From NCBI RefSeq assembly GCF_032854445.1, contig NC_088300.1, positions 29,185,608 through 29,249,607 on the forward strand: a DNA stretch of 64,000 nt, in the 5' to 3' direction. The DNA is from Liolophura sinensis (taxonomy: Eukaryota; Mollusca; Polyplacophora; Chitonida; Chitonidae). Made by a program: the position numbers and the translations under genes. The notes under the pieces were generated by a model, which had not been told where the DNA came from, did not search any database, and saw nothing but the letters and a program-made list of their open reading frames with translations. Below, one piece after another: positions 11,129-21,903 of the stretch; the stretch's first letter is position 1, and each line of letters begins with the position of its first letter.

Positions 11129-13210
11129 CAATACACCAGTTTAACGTCTTACACTTAGCAAACGAGTTGCAGGTAAGGCGTATGAATTCACAGAAACCAG
11201 GATAGGAATCTTTGGAATCTGTCTAAAGCAGCGTTGCTTATGAAACTCATCTGTTAGACGGACATAACGCGTGCCAAGACATACAGCAGTATCTTTCCCA
11301 GGACTCACGCCTACGATAAGCTAGACAAGGATATAATTATGTCATTTGGACTCTGATGGAAACTATAATATACCTTCAAGTGTGAGATCTCCATGGAATA
11401 CAGGCCAAGGCATTTTTCCTACGTTAGTTTAATAATCCCATTAATTCAATCCAGATTGGAAACGCGTTGGCCCAGAGCTTTTCTGACTTGGTTACAATCA
11501 TAGTCAAACATAGTGAAACCTGTCATTGGTCAAACCGACGGTTTCCATGTAATACATTACCTATGTGCCCGAGCTATTATGACAATTCCTCGGAGAACGT
11601 TGAAGCTGGAAAACAATATCCGAGAAGATGTTATTATTCTTCTGTGTCCCAAGAGAGCTCTGTTTGATGCGAAGGCGCAAAGCAAGAGAGAAGCGATTGC
11701 TATTCACATGATATATACCCTGGCCTCAAGGTCAAGTCCGCGCAATAGTGACAATATAAAATCATTTGATTACTCGACAGAGCCTTGGCTGTAGAGGACG
11801 GAGTTCCACCATCCACACAGCCATTTATGATTTATTCGGGCTGATCCTACATCGATCCTGCACTAATACCAGATCTAAAAGGATTACTCCAGAGACTGAC
11901 CTAGCAGAAACGGTTCTTGGCACATTATCAGACGTGTATGCTGGGGAAAAGGTATTCAAGAACAGGCTAAAAACTGAGAGCTATTCAGTCCCACTTCTAC
12001 ATGATATGCTGCTTTCACTTCAAATCGTCAGTCTGTAACGAGCCATTAAATACAATATGTACATGTGCCTTTGGAGGCATGTGTAACAAAGTGGAGAGTA
12101 AAGCCAAAGGCACATAGGAGGAGGGCATTTGTTGACTTGGGATAAACGTCGGTTGAGAGAGATCTCGCCATTTTGCCGGCTGATAATGAAAATCCGATAT
12201 TAAGCTCATCTGAGATCATAGGCACTTAAGTGGTGAAAAATTGGTGTTTTCCGGGGTGTCCGCTGAAGAGTTCCCGGGGCGTGTTTTACTTATAGCCTAG
12301 GATGTGCAAACAACCGGTAGTAGAGGCGATGTACATCGCCCGGTCCCCTAAAGAGTTTCCCCACTGCTCTCATCATTTGGAATATATATGGTGATTTTGG
12401 AATAGAGCTCATATAAGGTGAAATCTCGCTTCTGAAATTTTCCTCTTAGTGAAGGGCTGGTACGTGACCACGAGATCTCGCCTTCCATGAATTCTATCCC
12501 GTAATTTCTGACCGCATGCAGCGTATAAGAATTTACTGCTCCTAAAACTATACTTTATGTCACAGAGTGTTACCTTCAGTGTATTTCCAAAGCAAACTGT
12601 AAAAAAGGCCATAGTATATAGCAGTCTTGAAGAGATTAGATTTTCTTCACAATAGCACGATTACACCAAATTATCCTACAAAACGCCTCGAAGAGCAGCT
12701 ATAAATTAGTGTAAGTATAGTAAAACTACTGGTGTAAGCATTACGGCTTGCACACCGTGTGACCCCCCAGACGGTCATCTTAGCCCTACTCATTCCTTGG
12801 CCTAGCAACTAATTCGTGCCCAGTTGATTCCGAGATTAAGTCCTATGCAGCTCAACCCAGCTTGTAGACCATCCCAGCTACTGTATACACGGTGACAGGT
12901 AAAAATCTTTGTTTCTGAGGAATTTAATGGTTAACCGAAATTCAACTGATCACTACATTCTTTGGAAATTCCGTAAAGGTACCACTACGACGTATATGAA
13001 TGATAATATTTTCAAGAACATTTACAAAATGGACATGATCTTCTACTTTTTGCCAATAGGTATTAATGCTGTAACTAAAAACTTTTTAAGCATTTCGTAT
13101 TACTGGTTCAGTTTGCTTTTAAACATATGGTGCAGACTCATGAAAATGTCCCATTTCCTCTCATAATTACATGTAGCATGTCCATGTAATTAGTTGGCAC
13201 CCTGTCAGGT
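11129..13210. other. No gene supported; one inverted repeat at 12325-12340
   Basis: Overlapping frames at 11467-12038 (66, 93 and 90 codons) have no recognisable domains. A 16-base perfect palindrome, GGCGATGTACATCGCC, lies at 12325-12340, flanked by ACCGG...CCGGT. Confidence 0.4.
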
Positions 13211-13760
13211 CCGCCATTCCGTCATATAAGTATTTCGAACTTTTTTGAAAACGTTTCATCGTATTAAGTTAAAATTTAGTACGGTACATATCTTAATCAA
13301 GTTACAGCTCAAGCTAGAGTTTTAAACCCCTATGCTCAATTTAGACTAAATAATGGCCAGTACGAAGTTTACCAGTTTTCTGGCCCTTTTTTAAAACTGG
13401 TTTAAGTTAAAGATCAAGCTCTAAGTACGGGCTTAAATTATGCCTATTTTCGTCAAATTTTGATCTTTTGGACAGTTTTGGGTACTATATAAATTCTAAC
13501 TTGGTACATTCCTTCAGACTGACAAGTTGCAGATCTAGTTCAAATTTGAGACCCTTACATCCAATTTGGACAAAATGATTTGGCCGCTTTTTGTTCAGAT
13601 TTTGACCTGAGCAGTTTTCCCTACTTTTTCAAAAAGGCTCAACGAATTAAATTAGAAGGAGATAAACGACTTCACTGTGATGACTTAGAGATCAAATTCC
13701 ATTGTTTCGTCGATTTTCAGCAAAATGTTGGCTGTTTTTGACCTGTTGTTGACTTTGACA
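13211..13760. repeat. Probable old dispersed repeat with internal periodicity
   Basis: Blocks of the form AAA-TT-ACTTGGTACAT, AGATCTAGTTCAAATTTGAG, ACAAAATGATTTGGCC and TTTTTGTTCAGATTTTGACC recur in degenerate form at roughly 150-200 base spacing. A shorter echo (AAAACTTGGCACATGCCTGC) lies at 15083. The pattern resembles non-coding repeats I recall from mollusc genomes. The family is not named. Confidence 0.35.
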
Positions 13761-14439
13761 AACTCATTATTCTGATGGCTCAGTCCAATGGTGTACAGGC
13801 ATAGCCTTCTCCATACTTGCAGAATGTTTATTGTCACAGACAGGTTGTGCATGGCTGGAAACCTTGTGATCTATGCACAGCGGATCAGTTTCCTACTTGT
13901 GTAAGCACTGAATATACCACAGTGTACTTTGTTCAAAGCTTGTAGGACGATCGGGAATGCATGTTTTCTGTGTTATCCGATTTTTGTTGAACTCCTTACA
14001 CAATAACTTTCCATTTTCATTAGGGCAGTAAGGCTTATTGCCCCTTATCCTTATGGTGCCCTTGTCGGGTATATCTACATGGAGAAGGGTGGGGATTTAC
14101 TCTGACCATAACAGACTCCTAGATCCATAAACTAGAAGACTTTAGAGTATGAAAACACCAATGACTCTGGGTAGCAATCGCCATCTCAGTAAGGCGCCAT
14201 GTTAAGCCAGTGAAACGCATTTAAATTTTGCAACAAATATCATGGCAAGTTTTTACTGATGGGTAAATATTCAATAACTGTACAAATTGTTCTGCTGCTT
14301 ACATGATATGCATAATACCGACAATGCAGTTTGATGACTGTATGACTGTTATATATAAAGGTTATACGGCAGTATCCCTAAAGACAAGAGTACTCAGTAT
14401 TATGTCACAACCATTAGCTATGCCCCGGTACACAGGAAA

Positions 14440-14559
14440 GCTGTCACTAGAGTACACATACCGCATATAAAACATCCAGTTATAAATATCAGGGTGCTAG
14501 CTGTCACTAGAGTACACATACCGCATATAAAACATCCAATTATAAATATCAGGGTGCTA
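14440..14559. repeat. 60-bp tandem duplication
   Basis: GCTGTCACTAGAGTACACAT through ATCAGGGTGCTA occurs twice head to tail at a 60-base offset with one mismatch (CCAGTT versus CCAATT). Confidence 0.9.
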
Positions 14560-16468
14560 AAATATTAGCAAACCCCATCTGAAATCCACACTGGCTTTAA
14601 CATTTCGGCAAACAATGCGTTTAAACCATGTGTATATTATTACCAGAAACAATGTACACAATGAATTGTTGCCATGCGCTGTGTTATGTGTAAATGGGCG
14701 GAAGTCTGCATTGCGAAATAAATAACCAATATGCATTATAGTTCCAACTTATCGTAGTTGACATAGGCGTTGACATAGACAGACACCACTTTCTAGAAGC
14801 GCCCGTTGAGAATCCAGAGACATGAATGGCGGAATGACACGGATTCCACCATCTATTGTCGCTTTTACCAATCAGGAATTAGCCGTCTCAGAGGCATCTA
14901 GCCTCTTTCTGCTGATTCAAGAGACTGACGGCAGTTAGCTCATTATATAACCAGACATTTGCTAACAAAACGTTTTCACATACAGGTATTCGATGTATGA
15001 CGATGAACTTTACCGAAGGCTTATATGTCTGCTTTCATCCAGTTTTTGGACTTAAGTAGTTTTCCAGACTTTCTTTTTTAATTAAAACTTGGCACATGCC
15101 TGCATTTCTCGGTATAACTCGGCAGGCAAGAATTCAAGAGCCAAATCTTTCACGTGCTGAATTTTCGAAAAATTACAGTGAGGGTAATGATTTGTAATGA
15201 GGGTTAATTAGTTGGATATAATTAAAATTATTATTGGACTTCTGTCATCCGTCGGACTTTAACGACCAATATTGATCATATATTGAATATTCACTATCAT
15301 CATAATCTTGGCAGACCTCAACAGAGCAAACTGTGTCCCATCATCTCGCACGTGGCTTAAATCCCAAGACTGTTTTGATCTAGCAATTTGGTTGAATATT
15401 ACTGGATCGTCCAGTAAATAGAGACCTGTGTATGTACCACTACTGATGAACGAAAAAAGCTGACATAGGAAACAGTCTATAACTGTAAAGGAGAATAGAC
15501 GAAATATGCCAGTCCGTACTATGCTGTTTTAGGCCGATAATGGAGAACCTTTATTACCTCAAGGAGTCATTTTCTTGTGCATATATGCCTTTGTGGGCAT
15601 ACTGGTAACGTGGTAACTGGTACACTCAGGAATTTTGTGTTGAATATGACAGAATGTTGTGTTGTAATAACAGAATACATTCTGGCATCACTGGAGCAAC
15701 AGACTTTCGGTTGAAAGTAACAGATTACTTTGTTGAGTGTAGAGAACAATGATCTGTTCAGCGCGAGGAAAAGTTACCTTAAATTTCTTACTGACAACGG
15801 CACAGACTTATAACGAAGTTCTCCGTATTTTAGGCACCACATTATAACAAACATATCAAGCTATATGTAAGCAGTATAATATGCCACCATTACACGGACT
15901 GTAATTGAAACCCTTGCAACTTCCTTCGTGCTGCTTAGATATTTTCGTATTGACTACATCTTCTCGTTCATGCTACCTATAAAAGAAGAACAAACATAAT
16001 CTGGAAACTACACTGACTTCAACCTTTTGGTAAACAAATGGGTTTAAACCATGTGTGCATTGAACCAATTGTTACCAAACATAATGGACGCTTAGCATGA
16101 CACTGTGCATTGCAGTCTAATTGAATGGAAGTGTGCGGCGGCATTGGGAAACACATGGATGATACACATTGCACGTAGAATGTAGGCGTAGGCGAATTTG
16201 GACGTTAGGAAATGAACAACTCGCACCCATATCCAGACGCCACTTTCTGGGGGCAACCATTGGGAATCCTGACAGACGGATGAACGGCGGAGTGTCGTGA
16301 ATTCTTCCGTCAATTCGGAGTGTCACGTTTTGTGAACACGAATGGGCCACCATGATACGGTCACAGCCATATCGTTCCTCTTCTTGTTGATCTAATACGC
16401 TGATGGATTAAATAAGCGACCATGTGTTAACTAAACTGTTTCGTTTGGATGTGAGGACTTTGTCTGTT
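14560..16468. other. No gene seen
   Basis: AT-rich DNA with only short frames (15567-15749, 16092-16353) that look random. Confidence 0.45.
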
Positions 16469-16538
16469 GCAATAACCTGCGGATAGTTTCCTCATACCAG
16501 AATGATAGCCAACGTCGTATAAATGAAATATTTCAACA
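16469..16538 (+). mobile_element. SINE fragment
   Basis: GCAATAACCTGCGGATAGTT...GATAGCCAACGTCGTATAAATGAAATATTTC matches part of the SINE body with the GTGGGTTTCC...CGG segment deleted. Confidence 0.6.
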
Positions 16539-17850
16539 CGATTATTCTTCTTGACATGTTAAACCTGTTATGTCCAGTTGGGAATGTGACACACGATACA
16601 TCTGCCACGTGACATGCCACTGACGCCGCACCATCTCATTTGTCCCGTAACCTTTGTTCGAAAATAAAATCAGCTTTCAACACAAATATATTTCACTTGC
16701 ATTTCATATACCATCAGAAGACATATAATGTGTATGGGACAGGTTGCCATCTGGAGAACCGATCTGTGAACAGGTTCTCTTAAATTAGATTCATTTCCAA
16801 TGTTTAATTAAGATCTTATGACCGCATGTAATGACCAATATCCAGTGTCTGGTGCTTTGAGATTCGTTTTATTTCTCCCCGATGTATTCGTAAATATTAT
16901 ACCCAGGAAATGATCGAATCTGATCTCCTGTTGCTGAATGAATAACTGGAATAAATTGCACTCTTAATAATAGAGCCGATTGGAGCCAGTTAATTCAGAA
17001 AACTTTGTGGGTTATTACACAGCGAGTTAAAGGTAGTTGGCCATATGCGTCATCTTTTCCACACATGTAATTTTTTATGTGTACCATTTGAACACTGTAG
17101 ACAACTTATGGAAACTGAATATTTTCTGACTCATATTTTACAAAGCATATGTTTGCAATTGTTAGAAGATGGTAAATCTTGAGAATAACCGAGCTGGTTT
17201 GAAATAGTGGTGATGACTAATGAACAATATGTTAACAGAATATACTATATTTCCTGATAAATGCATCAAATACCCGTTGATCCAGGCTGATTTTTCCTGT
17301 CACACAATGCTCAGAATGTTCCATAATGTCGTAATCAGGTAAGATAAATGTTTCGTCCAAAGTTCGTTCCCCTGCTTAATACACATGCTCTGTGTGATTC
17401 AACGTGTTCATATTATTGTCGGTCCTTCAACGCCATGATGTCAGCGATGCCACACAAGTGCTAAGTCGTGGTATAGATGAGCAGACGGTACGACATATCC
17501 ACCCGCAGATCGTATATCTGTCATTTGTTATGATTTAGCTGGCGGATATAATTATTAATTATTAACAAGCGATCAGCAAAATGACAAATAGCAGGGGTAT
17601 GTTTGTGTTTGGACATTAGTAATACATAACAGGATAGTATAAATTCATTTTCGTACAGATTGTATACACCGGGAGAAATCGGATGAGAGAATCGCTTGAA
17701 GCTGAATTTCCCTTTGTTTCATGAAAATAAAATTGTACCGTACCCTTAAAGATACAGAGATGATAATGACTGTGTGTGGCTCGCGATGATATATCAGCCC
17801 AAGTTGTCTAAGACCGGCATGTCGTATCAGACACGCTCGAAACAACAAAG
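16539..17850. other. No feature seen
   Basis: AT-rich DNA without long frames or repeats. Confidence 0.45.
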
Positions 17851-18024
17851 AGCTAATACGACGAGAGCTGACAGAGCGAGAGCTGACAGAATGAGAAGGG
17901 GCACAACGAGAGCTGACACAACGAGAAGGGACACAACGAGAGCTGACACAACGAGAAGGGACACAACGAGAGCTGACACAAAGAGAGCTGATGCAACCAG
18001 AACTGATGCATCGAGAGCTGAAAC
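17851..18024. repeat. 30-bp minisatellite built from 15-bp halves
   Basis: The unit AGCTGACACAACGAGAAGGG plus ACACAACGAG repeats about five times, then decays into 15-bp variants (AGCTGATGCAACCAG and similar). Both lengths are multiples of three, so long low-complexity frames appear on both strands (for example 17645-18049 minus, Ser/Cys-rich; 17774-18028 plus, Thr/Arg-rich). They are not taken as genes. Confidence 0.85.
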
Positions 18025-18079
18025 ATAATCGCAGGATACAAACTTCCATAAGTATCTATATGTCATATACCTTTCTTTC

Positions 18080-19150
18080 TACGTACAAAAGTGTAAAAAA
18101 GCAAATGGCTTTTCGTCAACTTGTTGTTTTACTTGATACAACCAGAAAACCAGATGCAGGCAATCATCAATAAATGTGCACAATCTCTTAAGCTCGAATA
18201 TGACAAAGTTATTATGTTTGCAATTCACTAGTTTCAAATGCAGGGTATGTACAAGAAAAGTACAAATACAAGTAAAGAAGATATAGTGATGGCCCATCAG
18301 ATTTAACTATTTCACGGCGGTCACTTCAAGAAGCGCTGTATTAAGCCTACCTCAAGGGAATCCCCGAACGCCCAGCCAACACGTGATCCTGTTTTGAAAG
18401 GAAATGGTGTTGACTGGCTGAAGGTTTTGTGATGAGAGAGTCTTTTGCAGCTAATAGTTCAATCCTTTAATGAAGCAAATTTTACATTTATTGAAAATAT
18501 AACTTGTCTGCGTTTCCGTGAGCCATTGATGATGTTGCTATGGACTCCGCTGAAAATTTTTGAAGCGCGTAATCACAGTTTGTCAACGAACATTGATTAT
18601 GACAATGGAAACGATCAAATGGGGAACCAATTGGTGCTCTTTTTAGTTTAATTCAAAATCACCAATTAAATTAGCCAAAACCAGATGGTTGCCAGCATAA
18701 AATTTGTCATTCTGTTTTGTGAATATTTATCAGTTTACAACATGTTTGTTGACAAAATTCAGGATTTTCACCAAGAAAGTCAATCAGTTTCATATTTCCT
18801 GTGTATTTTGATGTTTTTAGTAGAAATCCGGGATTTCAGATCCAATTATGGGTAATTTTGCTCACAGATTCATCGGAAGCCGCATGCATTTCTTGCCCTC
18901 AAACCGTGTTGACCGCCCCTGTTGGCCCTTTGTTGTTGAAAATGAAGACATTAAACTTGTATTCTTGAGTATCTACGCTGTCGCTATTATGTCGCTACGC
19001 CCCATTTCCATATTAACACATGGGGCTCCAACTAGAGGGCGCGATGAAAGTAAAAATTGACAACAGTATCAGTCTTTGAACTACCCTATACGGAAAAATA
19101 TAGGATGCCTCTGTATCACTATCTGTATAATCTGTATACTAAAATATTAA
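18080..19150. other. No gene seen
   Basis: AT-rich unique DNA. Confidence 0.45.
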
Positions 19151-19159
19151 TACAGTCAT

Positions 19160-19830
19160 GTGTGTCTTCCAGTTTGTCTGGCCTTTGTTTATCGAGTCAC
19201 TTATTTTTCCCTCAAATCTTCCACTCTCTGTAAGCCTTATTCAGCGAGCCACTTATTCTCCCTCAATTTTTCCGATCTTTGTATTCTTTTTTCAGCGAAC
19301 CACTTCCTTCCCCTCAAGTCTTTCAGTTTATGTGCTCCTCGTTTAGTATGCCACTTCTTTTCACCTGAAGTCTTTAAGCCTGTGTGTTCTTTGTTCAGCG
19401 AGTCAATTATTTGTAACTTCTTTTCACCTCAAGTCTCCCAGACTGTGTGTTCTTTCTTCAGCGAGTCACTTACTTATAACTTCTTTTCACCTAAAGTCTC
19501 CCAGACTGTGTGTTCTTTGTTCAACGAGTCAGTTACTTATCACTTCTTTTCACCTCAAGTCTCCCAGTCTGTGTATTCTTTGTTCAACGAGTCAGTTACT
19601 TGTCACTTCTTTTCACCTCAAGTCTCCCAGTCTGTGTGTCCTTTGTTTCGTGAGCCACTTCTTTTCCCCCTTCCCCACACCCCCAACCTCAAGTCATCCA
19701 GCCTGTGTGCTCTGTGTGTAGCGAATCTCTTCTTTTCCCCTTCAAGTCTTTCAGTCTGTGTGTTCTTTCCTCAGCGAGCCACTTGTCATTCCCTCAGGTC
19801 TTCCTGTCTCCTTTCTATTCCGTTGCTGAT
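19160..19830. repeat. 63-bp minisatellite with an open 231-codon frame
   Basis: CTTTTCACCTCAAGTCTCCC and AGTCTGTGTGTTCTTTGTTC and a GAGTCA-type end repeat at exact 63-base spacing in the centre (19421, 19484, 19547, 19610), decaying outward; about ten units. Because 63 is a multiple of three, one plus-strand frame stays open for 231 codons and would encode 21-residue repeats rich in Phe, Ser and Cys. No signal peptide, domain or splice context supports a real protein. Confidence 0.85.
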
Positions 19831-21664
19831 ATATCTCCACATGTCAATCTCATAGTAGCGCCATTTCATGTACGACAGCAATGAGTTATTTCCATTATAG
19901 CTAAGATCTATGTCCCACTTTGCAGACAAACATTATATTGGCAGTAATTTTTCCCTCACGCCTTACTTTCATCTCAGGAATTGCTAAACACCTGTGAGAA
20001 TTATTTTTCTCTTCCAATAGAAGCTTTCCGTTTTAATACAAGCATTCCACCCGAGAAATCTGTAGAAATTTGCTTCCGTCAAAGCGAGTTGATCACATTT
20101 ATTATTGTCCAGCATTACCATATAACACCTTTATGGTAAACCGACAGTCTACCGGTGTAATGGAAAATTGTTTATTACCGACAGTGACACCATATTAAAT
20201 TTTGGCAATAAGCGAAGTCGAAGTACAAATCGTATATGGAAATGGCTGTAATACATCCACTGCAGCAATCCGTCCAGTCTATGCATGCCACGAGTATGCA
20301 AGCAGTAAAACAAAAAAACTCAATTTCAACTGACTCCTATTTAAGGCGAATGACTGTCCTTAAAATGCAAAGCATAAAACTACGTTCCCTTGAGACACGA
20401 TTCTGAGAAAATGGATAAACCCTAAAACTGATGGAAGTCGTTTTGCAGAATCTACTTTATGAAAGGAAGTTTCTTTCCTGTGGAGCGTTTCAGCCCGAAT
20501 TTTGTAATAAAACGGCTTCTAAGGACGATAATATTTTCGAATCACTGACATAATTCTTTTCGCTACCCAAACTGCAATTAAATACAATGCTGTTCAAAAA
20601 AAAATCAATTCTCCGTGTCTTTTTATGTCATTCCTATCAAAATAATATGTTTTTTTTTTAAATTTAAGAAAAGTAGCGTCCAGTGTCATAAACGCCTTTA
20701 AAACGCCTTCTTTGTACTTGCTTTTGGACCATTAACGCCGGCTAAGCGCAATGTATTTATCTTTGCTTCGTTCCTGCCTTTACACTCAGTAACTTCTCTC
20801 ATATCGGTCATGCTTTCCATCTAACAATTGAATTTACACAGAACAAACACATACCACGAATAATTTTTAATGTTCGGTCAATTACGTTGAGGAGAAGCCC
20901 TCGCAGGCATCGAGTTGAGGTTAATCCACGTTGAATAAATAAAGAATTAAATTACAAGCCTTTGTCAAATCCGGAAAAACCATGACGACTTTTTTTCATT
21001 TTGTTTCATGAGAGCTCAAGGAATACCAGCCTGATAATATTTTACTCATTTCAGCGGATTAATTCTTCCAACTGTTTAATTAAAATAAATAAATCTTGTT
21101 TGAATAAATAGAACAAAATTACGAAAAAGTTGGATGGTACAGAGTTATATAAAAAAGTAAATAGAAACTGACCAACGACGATTTCAATTTCAAATTTTTT
21201 TTATAGAAGTAAGATAGCATATTAAATATTAATGGAAGATTACTTGTTTCTTTTTTTAATTTTTGTCACATACAGGGCCTGTGGTTTTATTATTAAAATG
21301 ATCATATGTGGCTTCATTAGTGTATGCTAAGACATGTACACCGTGTATGACCTTGCCAGGCAGTATACCATTAAACTTGATCCCGTAAACCACTAAAGTG
21401 ACGGTTGTATCTCAGTATTCATCCAGATTTGTATGACTGGTGAATGTAGTAGTCCACACACAAGTCTACTCTAGAGAACGCCTTAGTATACCTTTTTTCG
21501 GTTCTTGGAAAATAACATTATGCATATGCCCCTGGTGCCGATAAGAAATGAATAACAAAAAATGTACCGCAAGTTCTCTGTCAGAAAACAGGGTAAGACA
21601 TTATATTGAAAGGACTCGGTGATTGATTGGTGTTCACTCAATATAATCAATGACATACATCACA
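19831..21664. other. No gene seen
   Basis: AT-rich unique DNA with several homopolymer A/T runs. Confidence 0.45.
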
Positions 21665-21903
21665 GAGAGTAAAACCAGAGCAGTGATGACACTGTGATAG
21701 GCGTACAGCGTAGAGAGTAAAACCAGAGCAGCGACAACAGGGTGATAGACGCACAGCATAAAGTGTAAAACCAGGACAGCGACAACAGTGTGATAAACGT
21801 ACACCATAGAGAGTAAATCCAGAGCAGCAGAGGGTAAAACCAGAGAAGCGATGACAGCGTGATAGACGTACAGCATAGATAGTAAAACCAGAGCAGCGAC
21901 GAT
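21665..21903. repeat. 48-bp minisatellite
   Basis: GAGTAAAACCAGAGCAGCGA, CAACAGTGTGATAGACGTAC and AGCATAGA repeat at 48-base spacing (21667, 21715, 21763 and on), about five units, with a partly deleted unit near 21810-21845. The overlapping minus-strand frames are by-products of a unit length divisible by three. Confidence 0.85.

Noticed and set aside
17645-18049. Ser/Cys-rich 134-codon minus-strand frame
   Set aside because: It is the shadow of the 30-bp minisatellite; the opposite strand is open as well.
19160-19855. 231-codon plus-strand frame as a gene
   Set aside because: It is fully explained by a 63-bp tandem repeat with period divisible by three; no signal peptide, domain or splice context. 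Kept only as a repeat and a low-interest finding.
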